The translations under genes and the position numbers were made by a program. From a virus, in the IMG/VR virus record IMGVR_UViG_3300037196_000405, positions 1 to 20,879 of that record: a stretch of 20,879 nt of DNA. The stretch is one strand, 5' to 3'. The notes beneath the pieces were generated by a model. The model was not told the origin of the DNA and made no database searches. It saw only the letters and a program-made list of their open reading frames with translations. This document shows, piece after piece, positions 1 to 6,591 of the stretch (positions are counted from its first letter, which is position 1; each line of letters starts with the position of its first letter).

Positions 1-2294
1 GCCGCAATCTGCATTTGAGCCGTTAGGGCCGGATCGGTCGTTTCAGCGCGCAGGGCAGTCACATTTGCCGAGGCCCCCGCAATAGCGGCTTTTCGCGGAC
101 TAATGCCTGGCCCAATTGCCTGTTCTTCAGCATTTAGCCGCGCTTCGGCTGCCTGCTCTCTCAACAGAGCCAGATGTTCTTGCGCTGCTTCTTTGGCGGA
201 CTTAACCCCCGCCTTATCGGCTTTTTCGCTGGCCGAAAGCTCTTGCATCCGAAGGGCTCTTTTGGCCGCAACCAGTTTAGTCTCAACCCCCTCCCGATCC
301 TCCGCTGAAAGCTTACCTCCGGCCAATTCCTGCTGATAGACCCCAATAGCCGCTCTGGTAGAATCCATAACAGCTTGTTGATGGGTCTTCGCCTTGTCCG
401 CCGCTGCCTGTTCAGCCTTAGAGACTTCGTTCAAAATATCCTTCATTGAAAGCAAAGGCTTAGCCGGCCCGAAGTCCTCAGTCCCAATCGAAGGCACGGC
501 TTTCTTGGGGGCATTTTCCTTCCCAGGCCCATAGCCTTCTTTTTCCATAGAACCGGGGGGCCGATATTCATAACCAAGCGCCTCTGTCAGGTGTTTTGCT
601 ACGAAATTTCCACCCATATATTTTCCGGCAAAATCCGCCATCAAGGAATCAGCTTGACCTGCGGCAGTACCCATTGCAGTAATAAGTTGGCCTATATATC
701 CAACAGCATTTAAAGCTGCCGAGGCAAGTACGTTGACCCCAATAACCACTATCTCAATCTCTTTCCCCCAAGCCTCCATTGCTTTTTTGGCTGCACCAAC
801 TCTTTCTCGGGCAAAGTAATCTATAACTTCTCCCGTATGTTCGACCGCCCCGACCGTCTGGTCATTTAGTGTATTGCCAGTATGCTCAGCCTCGCTTTTA
901 AGCTCTGCAAACTTTTCCGGGCTCTTATCCAACAGGGGCATTAATTGCTCAAAAGATTCTTTTAAAATGGCCTGGGCAGCCGCAACCTTAGTCGGTCCCT
1001 CTTCAGTCCCGGCCCAAGCTTGATTCAGCCGTGTCACCAAAGCCGAAACATCATTCCCAACTTTGTTCAAATCATCCGAGCTAATGCCCAAAGCAGCAAA
1101 ACCCATGGCTTCTTTGGACTGGCTGTCTTCGCGAGCTTTGGCCAGGGATTCGGCTAAGCGCTTAAGCGCCCTATCAGCAGATTCGCCCTTCTGCCCAAGC
1201 ATTTCCAGTGCCCCGGAGATTTTAGTATATTCATTAACCGACATTCCGGCCGAATTAGCCATGGTTTGGGCATGTTCAGCCCATTTGCCCATTTCTTCCG
1301 CATTATGCATAATAGCCACGCCAGCCATGACAGCAACGAAAGCTCCCATAGATGTGGCTAAACTAGCGGCACTCATACCAGCGTCGCGCATACCAGCGCC
1401 AATCGAGGCCATTACTTGACCTTTTTGACCTCGAGCCAGTTCATCAATAACAGCTATGCCGTGGCCAACTTCGTGGCCCATATTCATTCCGGCCTTACCT
1501 ACCCGCCCCAAACTGGCAGCATAAGCCTCGGAGATTTCCTTTTCTTCTAGGGTCGCCGCTCTTTCCATAGCCAAACGATTAGCTGTTGCCATACGGGTAT
1601 TGGCTTCCTCATCGGCTAATTCGGCTTTGATTAGGGCCAATTTCTCCTTAGCAATCAAAGCCTCTTGCACAGCAGCTTCTTTACGCGCCGCAAGTTCATC
1701 TGCAATGGCCATTTTGACATTAGCAGCTTCCTCGGCCATTGCGGACTTTACTGAAGCTATTTTCTCTGCTTGCAGGGCTTTTTGTTCGGCTACGGCCATT
1801 TTTATATTGGCGTTTTCTTCGGCTATTTCAGATTTTGCCAAAGAAATCTTCTCAGCCAAAGCAGCCTTCACATCTGCCACAGCCATTCTAGTGTCAGCCG
1901 CTTCCTCCGCTAATTTGGATTTATTTAAGGCTTTAATTTCGGCTACGGCCATAGCTGTATTGGCTGCTTCGTCTTTTATGGCGGAAATAGCAGCGGCTGT
2001 TTGGGCTTTAATAGCAGCGGCTGTTTGGACTGAGGCGCTTGTTGTAGCAGCAGCGGCATCAGTGGCAGCCCTTCCTTGTCCAGTAAGGGCCATAGCCGCT
2101 TGAAACAACGCGCCAGTAATACCTTGCGATGCCCCAACAGCCTGCTGCATAACTGCATTAAGTTGCATAAATCCAGTTTTAGCAGATCCAGCACCCAGAG
2201 AAATTTGCTTCAACGTAGCCAGAGCCGACGCAGCCGCGGCCTGTGACACGTCTTTGGCTGAGATTTTAATCCCGAGTTCCCGTTCCTCAGCCAT
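1..2294 (-). CDS. Tail tape measure protein, N-terminal 764 residues (runs off the left edge)
   Basis: The minus frame is open from an ATG at 2294 to base 1 with no stop, giving at least 764 residues. It follows the chaperone genes, where tape measure genes lie, and is by far the longest frame. It sets tail length and is ejected with DNA. It begins AEERELGIKISAKDVSQAAASALATL, then an alanine-rich coiled coil with repeats (115-235), a globular helical part, hydrophobic segments near 315-330 (GAFVAVMAGVAIM) and 510-530, and further coiled coil (660-745). AGAGGA lies very near the ATG and the gene overlaps the T stop, implying coupled translation. The ending is outside the window, so full length is unknown. 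Confidence 0.92.
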   Translation of the reverse strand, partial: MAEERELGIKISAKDVSQAAAASALATLKQISLGAGSAKTGFMQLNAVMQQAVGASQGITGALFQAAMALTGQGRAATDAAAATTSASVQTAAAIKAQTAAAISAIKDEAANTAMAVAEIKALNKSKLAEEAADTRMAVADVKAALAEKISLAKSEIAEENANIKMAVAEQKALQAEKIASVKSAMAEEAANVKMAIADELAARKEAAVQEALIAKEKLALIKAELADEEANTRMATANRLAMERAATLEEKEISEAYAASLGRVGKAGMNMGHEVGHGIAVIDELARGQKGQVMASIGAGMRDAGMSAASLATSMGAFVAVMAGVAIMHNAEEMGKWAEHAQTMANSAGMSVNEYTKISGALEMLGQKGESADRALKRLAESLAKAREDSQSKEAMGFAALGISSDDLNKVGNDVSALVTRLNQAWAGTEEGPTKVAAAQAILKESFEQLMPLLDKSPEKFAELKSEAEHTGNTLNDQTVGAVEHTGEVIDYFARERVGAAKKAMEAWGKEIEIVVIGVNVLASAALNAVGYIGQLITAMGTAAGQADSLMADFAGKYMGGNFVAKHLTEALGYEYRPPGSMEKEGYGPGKENAPKKAVPSIGTEDFGPAKPLLSMKDILNEVSKAEQAAADKAKTHQQAVMDSTRAAIGVYQQELAGGKLSAEDREGVETKLVAAKRALRMQELSASEKADKAGVKSAKEAAQEHLALLREQAAEARLNAEEQAIGPGISPRKAAIAGASANVTALRAETTDPALTAQMQIA
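1590..1952 (-). repeat. Degenerate coiled-coil repeat in the tape measure protein
   Basis: Copies beginning MAVAEIKAL, MAVADVKAA, MAVAEQKAL and MAIADELAA start at residues 115, 137, 166 and 195, with a last MATANRLA at 235. Unit lengths are 22, 29, 29 and 40 residues, differing by 7 and 11, as in heptad and hendecad coiled coils. Each unit ends AEEAANxK/R. The DNA ATGGCCGTAGCCGAA is identical in two copies. Confidence 0.75.
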
Positions 2295-2757
2295 TTCCTC
2301 TAGCTTTCATTCGTTGTTGGGCCGAAAGGTTTTTAGCCTTCAGACTATCTTCATCAAATACAGGCTTAAATCGCCCCAAAGCCGGATCTTTGCCCCGCAT
2401 CACAGGCAAGGCCGGTCCGGCTTTGGAGGCCAATTCCTGAAGGGCCGAATCCACGTCCTGGGGAGTTTGCACGGCCGAAACAGGGGGCTCTGCCCGGCCC
2501 TGGCCTTTACCCCCAAATCCCTCAATGATCGCCTTAAGCAAAAGGTTTGTGGGTGGAGCATCGCCCCACCCCTCAAACAATTCATTTACTTCCAGCAAAG
2601 TATGCTGGTCAATTTCCAGGTAGGTCCATCCATAGGCGGCACAAAGTCGGCGATAAATGGGCCTTAAGTCCCAGGAGTCACCGGAACCGGAACCGGAATC
2701 TGTGCCGCCGAGACTTCCCCCGACGTGAAACCACTCAAGCCAAGAACTGTCTGCCAA
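2287..2757 (-). CDS. Tail assembly chaperone, T part made by -1 frameshift (gpGT-like)
   Basis: The frame -1 to the G-like gene stays open from about 2760 to 2287. It codes GGTDSGSGSGDSWDLRPIYRRLCAAYGWTYLEIDQHTLLEVNEL, then a proline/glycine-rich, charged tail. PIYRRLCAAYGWTYLEID is like the T part of chaperones whose helices bind the tape measure. There is no convincing start (only a TTG at 2757 with no ribosome site), so expression as a fusion with the G part (2287-3005, 239 residues if slippage is at 2715-2721) is expected. Its stop overlaps the tape measure start. Confidence 0.72.
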   Translation of the reverse strand: MADSSWLEWFHVGGSLGGTDSGSGSGDSWDLRPIYRRLCAAYGWTYLEIDQHTLLEVNELFEGWGDAPPTNLLLKAIIEGFGGKGQGRAEPPVSAVQTPQDVDSALQELASKAGPALPVMRGKDPALGRFKPVFDEDSLKAKNLSAQQRMKARGNG

Positions 2758-3005
2758 ACCTCACCCGTATTCGCCATATCTAGCAACCCAAAAACATCCT
2801 CTTCCGTCAGGTCCGGGTAATTGCGCTGAAGGGCAAGGTGAATCAACTTCCCACGCAGTTCCATGGCATCAAAGCCCTGGCCTTTGGCTGAGGTCTCATC
2901 ATGCTGGCGAAGCAATTCAACCCCGCCATTACGAAGCTGGCCCAAAGAGAGAGCAGGAACCACAAATTCCCGCTCCCCCAAAGTCATCTTTTTCCCCTTG
3001 AACAT
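2664..3005 (-). CDS. Tail assembly chaperone, short form (gpG-like)
   Basis: A 113-residue protein after the tail tube gene and before the tape measure gene, the place of lambda G. It starts MFKGKKMTLGEREFVVPALSLGQLRN, with FVVPALSLGQ and a helix typical of tail assembly chaperones, then LTEEDVFGLLDMANT. The ATG at 3005 is preferred as AGAAAGG lies 8 bases upstream; the ATG at 3023, overlapping the tube stop, has a poor site. It ends in a PVPVPV tail. Its last part overlaps a second reading frame joined by frameshift. Confidence 0.78.
   Translation of the reverse strand: MFKGKKMTLGEREFVVPALSLGQLRNGGVELLRQHDETSAKGQGFDAMELRGKLIHLALQRNYPDLTEEDVFGLLDMANTGEVWQTVLGLSGFTSGEVSAAQIPVPVPVTPGT
2681..2698 (-). 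repeat. Short tandem CCGGTT repeat in the chaperone overlap
   Basis: Three copies of CCGGTT/CCGGTG. In the short frame they code PVPVPV, in the shifted frame SGSGSG, a flexible linker. So one repeat serves as C-terminal tail of G and linker of GT. Confidence 0.6.
2715..2721 (-). other. Candidate -1 frameshift site GGGGGAA
   Basis: Within the overlap of the two chaperone frames, G-frame codons TCG GGG GAA contain five G. The tRNA on GGG can slip back one base and pair perfectly with GGG, giving the T frame. The A-site GAA would pair poorly with GGA, so it is not a perfect X-XXY-YYZ heptamer, but it is the best slip in the overlap. Confidence 0.45.
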
Positions 3006-3019
3006 TTTCAAGACCTTTC

Positions 3020-3769
3020 TCATTCCGTGGTTGACAAAGTGCCGATATTTCCCGAGGCCGGGCTGAAGGCCATATAATCAAAGTCCGGGATATTGTAGTC
3101 GTCGCTCTTCGAGGGGAAGCTCAGTTTCGAGCTTACACACTCATTCAACAGCAACGTAAGCTGGCCGCTTGATCCTTGGGTGGCCTTTTGGGAATAAAAG
3201 GTTCCCGACCAAGTGGGCGTATAGCCCATGAAATTATTCGTGATGACGATTTCCTTGCCGGTCGATCCGACATTGGCATAGGAATAAGAGATGTTCACAT
3301 TCGCCCCGACATCCCCGGAGAAGAATGTGTAAATCCCCGCTGCCACACTGTATTGGCCCACAGCACTTGGCGCCCCGGTTACACTGGAGAACCGCAAATT
3401 CCCAGGAGTATTGTAGTAAATCCCCAAATCGCTCAAGAACCCCGAATTGGAGACCGTGATCGTGGTCGAAACCACATGGGCCTCATTTTCACTCACAGTT
3501 GGTACGCTGGAGGTCGTGTAAGTGGACCCAAAGAAGAGATCCGCATACAAAGCCCCAAAGATTCGGGCAATTTTGGCCTTGCCGGTGATTTTGCCTTTAC
3601 CTCGGGCAATATCAATCGGGAACGAAAGCTGGCTATAAAGCTCCTTCAGTTCAAAAGAGAAATCAATGGAGTTCTCTTGGAGAACCCCGAACTGGTCAGG
3701 GCCAACGCCGGTGATATCCGAACGCTGGCCCCATAAGGCGCCGATACCGAACAAAAGTTGGATGATAAC
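3020..3769 (-). CDS. Major tail tube protein, likely ATC start
   Basis: About 247-249 residues that form the tail tube. LLFGIGALWGQRSDITG, QENSIDFSFELKELYSQLSFPI, and ARGKGKITGKAKIARIFGAL are characteristic of this phage tail tube family; the middle (about 125-160) holds GQYSVAAGIYTFFSGD and NISYSY. The only standard start in the open frame is TTG at 3754, 14 bases from a perfect AGGAGG at 3769-3774. Two in-frame ATC codons (3766-3764 and 3763-3761) sit 2 and 5 bases from it, and starting there restores an N-terminus ending QLLFG, typical of relatives. The frame has a TAG overlapping the ribosome site, so nothing further upstream is possible. I set the end at 3769 loosely; the coding start lies at 3766, 3763 or 3754. 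Confidence 0.8.
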   Translation of the reverse strand, partial: VIIQLLFGIGALWGQRSDITGVGPDQFGVLQENSIDFSFELKELYSQLSFPIDIARGKGKITGKAKIARIFGALYADLFFGSTYTTSSVPTVSENEAHVVSTTITVSNSGFLSDLGIYYNTPGNLRFSSVTGAPSAVGQYSVAAGIYTFFSGDVGANVNISYSYANVGSTGKEIVITNNFMGYTPTWSGTFYSQKATQGSSGQLTLLLNECVSSKLSFPSKSDDYNIPDFDYMAFSPASGNIGTLSTTE

Positions 3770-3801
3770 CTCCTATTTAAGGGAAAAACAAACAAACAAA
3801 C
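3769..3801 (-). promoter_or_regulatory. Consensus AGGAGG and U-rich TTTG-repeat leader of the tail tube gene
   Basis: On the minus strand a T-rich stretch of four TTTG-like units (3784-3801) is followed by AGGAGG (3774-3769), the best ribosome site in the window. U-rich leaders bind ribosomal protein S1 and raise translation; tail tube protein is needed in hundreds of copies. Function of the repeat is inferred. Confidence 0.6.
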
Positions 3802-3803
3802 AC

Positions 3804-4271
3804 CTAGGGCCACTCAACACTCAATGGAACAATCAAAAGAGTTTGCCCATCGATATCGCCGGGGTCTTTGAAAACCTTGCCTTCAATGCGGCACCAGTAA
3901 ACCAACCCCCCGAGGGTAAGTTGATTTGTTGAATAGTCATCCACCGCATCGGCCCCGAATTGTTCCTCAAATCCAGCCATCATTGAATCAAGATCAGTCT
4001 GGCCGATGGAATTGTCGCTCCGGGAATAACACCAAATCCCCAGGTCCAGCCGGCGGCGCAACAGTCCAAGACCCCGGTACTCATCAAGCTCACGGTGGGT
4101 TACGAGAAAAGCCGCCGGCTGTTGATCAGCCGCAACATCGGCCCACAGGCGCAGCTTTAGGGAAGGAGCCGAGGCCCAAGTCGTCAATCCCCCAATTGGG
4201 CTTTGGAACGTAACTGCCGCAATTCGGGCCAAAATAGCATACATAATCTGAGCGCGGGTCACTGGCGGCAT
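3804..4271 (-). CDS. Putative tail terminator / tail completion protein
   Basis: A 155-residue protein between the neck and tail tube genes, where tail terminator proteins lie. It begins with a helix (VTRAQIMYAILARIAAV), followed by alternating strands: LRLWADVAADQQPAAFLVTHRELD, then RRRLDLGIWCYS, and ends LLIVPLSVEWP. This mixed fold and length suit gpU or gp17-like terminators, which cap the tail tube and bind the head. GGAGGA lies 8 bases before the ATG. No single decisive motif is visible. Confidence 0.65.
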   Translation of the reverse strand: MPPVTRAQIMYAILARIAAVTFQSPIGGLTTWASAPSLKLRLWADVAADQQPAAFLVTHRELDEYRGLGLLRRRLDLGIWCYSRSDNSIGQTDLDSMMAGFEEQFGADAVDDYSTNQLTLGGLVYWCRIEGKVFKDPGDIDGQTLLIVPLSVEWP

Positions 4272-4273
4272 TT

Positions 4274-4774
4274 TTAAATCCTCCCCAAAACTTCTTCTAC
4301 TACAGCCGCAAGTCCATCCTCAACCGCGCCCCGCATTTCTGCAAGAGCCGAGCGAAGGTATCTATATTCTTTAGAAGGGGGATGATGAAGAACATAGTAA
4401 CGAAAATACTCTACGCCAAATTTGGTAATGTAATGCAGCATTTTAGCATTGACGGGATCAATGCGATAAAAACCTCTCCCGCCGTATTCTAGGGCCAGGG
4501 CCTTGAGGCGTTGATTCGAATCGGTAGGTTCAACAAAAACCTCACCCACCATTCCGTCCCCATTTTGGCTAAATGTGCTTTTGATCTGTTCTGCCAACTT
4601 ACCTGGGCCGGCCTGAAGGATTTTTCCTGAAACATTTTCTACAACTTTGGCCCGCAAAGCCTCCGTCAAAACCCTTAGCTTCTGTGCTACGGCTTCCCGA
4701 AGCTCTTCAGGAAATTTGGCAAAAGTTGCCCTAAGCTCCTGGTCCCCCACAAGTTCAATATCAAACTCAATCAC
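4274..4774 (-). CDS. Neck/head-closure protein (HK97 gp10-like)
   Basis: A 166-residue protein starting VIEFDIELVGDQELRATFAKFPEELREAVAQKL, a pattern common in the HK97 gp10-like family: a short strand, then a helix that packs on the connector. Internal AKVVENVSGKILQAGPGKLAEQI and a C-terminal helix (RSALAEMRGAVEDGLAAVVEEVL) fit the family length. A GTG start at 4774 is chosen: GTGA overlaps the previous stop and GGAG lies 7 bases upstream. An ATG at 4819 would add 15 unrelated residues (ALCVCAAPDDW) that sit in the connector gene. Confidence 0.75.
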   Translation of the reverse strand: MIEFDIELVGDQELRATFAKFPEELREAVAQKLRVLTEALRAKVVENVSGKILQAGPGKLAEQIKSTFSQNGDGMVGEVFVEPTDSNQRLKALALEYGGRGFYRIDPVNAKMLHYITKFGVEYFRYYVLHHPPSKEYRYLRSALAEMRGAVEDGLAAVVEEVLGRI

Positions 4775-5679
4775 AGCGGTGCTCCAATCGTCGGGGGCAG
4801 CACAGACACATAAGGCCAAACCAGCATAGCCACTTCGGGGGGAAGCCCGGCCAAGGCGGAATTTCCCTGCCCCCCGCGCAAGAACCGGATAGTTTCCTGG
4901 CCCCCCAAGCTCTTGGAGATTTCCCCAATCCGTGAGCGGTAGCTATACCGTTCCGCCACCATTTGGATGCAAGCCTCTTCTAGATCCGCTGGGACAAAAG
5001 AATAACTAATTTGGAGGTTTTGGCCCGCGTCGGCAGAGGAAAAAGTATAAAGCCCTGGGCTGGCATCAATGGGGACATTGTATTGGCCTAGGCCCGGAGT
5101 TCCGGTCACGGCCACAAGGGCTTGCCCGCTGGCCGCATAAATCACGCCTCCGTCTCGGGACCAAATACCCTGAAGCTGATTAACAGTCACCACATATGGC
5201 CCCGGACTAACTGGTACGGTTTGGTTTTCCCCCGTAACCAAATATCCAGCCGTGTATGTGACCTGGATATTTTGTACCCCGACCCACCAATTGCCATTGA
5301 CAAATTCCAAAACCAAAGCGGAGCCAGGCAAATTCCCATCCCAGGGCACAAGACGCCACCCGTAACCAAAAGTATTCTGTGGAATAATTCCTGGGGTGGG
5401 CGAGGGCAGCGAATAGGGCTTAATCAAGGCCGCCCCCATTTGCACAGAACCCACAGAGGTAACGGGATAATCCGGCAAAACAAGCTGATAGTTTCCCACA
5501 CCATCAAAGGTTCGAGTAATGGTCTGACTATAAAGCCGCCCTCGGTTCAGCTTACTATAGATCAAAGCCGTCATGCTGGTGATTAGCTGGCTCAAAATTG
5601 GACTGGGCAAAGCCGGTGGATTAGCAAGCCAGACCGCTACCCTCTGTGGGGTTGTCAAATCACCAGCATAAAGGCTCAT
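4771..5679 (-). CDS. Head-tail connector (gp6-like adaptor) with inserted beta domain
   Basis: A 302-residue protein with a split helical adaptor: N-terminal LTTPQRVAVWLAN and ILSQLITSMTALIYSKLNRG (about 8-47), and C-terminal PADLEEACIQMVAERYSYRSRIG (about 230-252), the helices typical of phage head-tail adaptors that bind the portal ring. Between them a long beta-rich section includes VTGTPGLGQYNVPIDASPGLYTF and NLQISYSF (about 191-228), a motif also present in the tail tube protein here. Its ATG follows the preceding stop by 3 bases. Its TGA overlaps the GTG of the next gene. Confidence 0.72.
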   Translation of the reverse strand: MSLYAGDLTTPQRVAVWLANPPALPSPILSQLITSMTALIYSKLNRGRLYSQTITRTFDGVGNYQLVLPDYPVTSVGSVQMGAALIKPYSLPSPTPGIIPQNTFGYGWRLVPWDGNLPGSALVLEFVNGNWWVGVQNIQVTYTAGYLVTGENQTVPVSPGPYVVTVNQLQGIWSRDGGVIYAASGQALVAVTGTPGLGQYNVPIDASPGLYTFSSADAGQNLQISYSFVPADLEEACIQMVAERYSYRSRIGEISKSLGGQETIRFLRGGQGNSALAGLPPEVAMLVWPYVSVLPPTIGAPL

Positions 5680-5682
5680 AGC

Positions 5683-6093
5683 TTAGGCTTTCTTTGACGG
5701 AAGAAGGGTCTTGACTTGGGGGGCCTCGTCCAGTTCTTCTTCAAGCTTTTCAATCTCAGCCTGGGCCTTCAACAATAGGTCTTGCAGGCCCTTCAATTCG
5801 TTCTGCGCCGCATCCCGTTCGGCCCGCGCAACTGCCAAATCACTCCGAAGGCTTTCAACCTCTTTGGAAAGCTTGGCTAGGGCTTGATCTTTGAGGGGAT
5901 TTTCGGGGGGCAGATCGTCCGGCGACCCGCTGGGAGGCTCCGATGCAGAAAAACCCTTGAGATTGAGGATTTCCGAGGCGAAATGATTCGGGGCACGAAA
6001 ATAACCATTGCCTTCGGGATCAGTTGCCTCGCTGATAAAATTCTGCAACTGAATGGAAACGGCCGCTGTGTCGGCCGGGAATTTAAACCACAT
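5683..6093 (-). CDS. Hypothetical protein with C-terminal coiled coil
   Basis: A 136-residue protein. The first 50 residues contain aromatic and acidic stretches (MWFKFPADTAAVSIQLQNFIS). A proline-rich hinge (PPSGSPDDLPPENP) precedes a long heptad-like helix at about 70-125 (LSKEVESLRSDLAVARAERDAAQNELKGLQ) and a basic end. AGGAG lies 9 bases upstream of the ATG. A small acidic protein with a coiled coil next to connector genes could be a head fibre or head-tail joining accessory; no family is recognised. Confidence 0.7.
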   Translation of the reverse strand: MWFKFPADTAAVSIQLQNFISEATDPEGNGYFRAPNHFASEILNLKGFSASEPPSGSPDDLPPENPLKDQALAKLSKEVESLRSDLAVARAERDAAQNELKGLQDLLLKAQAEIEKLEEELDEAPQVKTLLPSKKA

Positions 6094-6117
6094 CGCAAGT
6101 TCTCCTAAAGCAAAAGT

Positions 6118-6579
6118 CTAAAGCAAAAGATCCGCAAATTCCTGCTCAGTCCCGATCACAGCCATATCACCCCGAAGGGCAATCCGGCGGTTAGTCAAAA
6201 CGATCGCCACCTTAGCCCCCCGTGAAAGAATAAGCTGAAGATAGTCTTTGACTGGGGATTTTTGCCAGACGTCTTGATGGGTAGCGTAGGGATAGACAAA
6301 CATTGTCTCTCTGTCCATTCCCCACGGCCAGCCCAAAACGCATTTGCTTCGATCCGGCCGCAGGGTCTCCGGCATGCGTTCTACTTCCGGCCGGCGTTGT
6401 GAATCCAGCCAAAGGCAAATATAATGCCGGCAAGCCTCTGGCCGTTCCGCATAGATCCTGCACCCATGGCCGGCCTCTGTTTTTCCGAGATGTTTGCATG
6501 GTTCCCCGAAAGACTTTCCAATCTCCCGGATTTCCATAGTCCTACAGCAACCATCGCAATCTTGACAAAGACCGGCCAT
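6118..6579 (-). CDS. YkgJ-like CxxCxxCC metal/Fe-S cluster protein
   Basis: A 153-residue protein beginning with C5-x2-C8-x2-C11-C12 (CQDCDGCC) followed by C28, C40 (GHGCRIYAERPEACRHYIC), C50 and C55, the cysteine pattern of the YkgJ/zinc-iron chelator family. These proteins bind a metal or iron-sulfur cluster; what they do is poorly known. The rest contains VWQKSPVKDYLQLILSRGAKVAIVLTNRR. The ATG follows the capsid gene stop by 12 bases, its GAGG ribosome site overlapping that stop. A metal-cluster protein between the capsid and connector genes is unexpected; it may modify or help fold a virion protein, or protect the host cell from stress. Confidence 0.8.
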   Translation of the reverse strand: MAGLCQDCDGCCRTMEIREIGKSFGEPCKHLGKTEAGHGCRIYAERPEACRHYICLWLDSQRRPEVERMPETLRPDRSKCVLGWPWGMDRETMFVYPYATHQDVWQKSPVKDYLQLILSRGAKVAIVLTNRRIALRGDMAVIGTEQEFADLLL

Positions 6580-6591
6580 TTGGGGGCATCC

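Noticed and set aside
1600-2103. 167-residue alanine/serine-rich plus-strand frame
   Set aside because: Mirror of the coiled-coil repeat of the tape measure gene.
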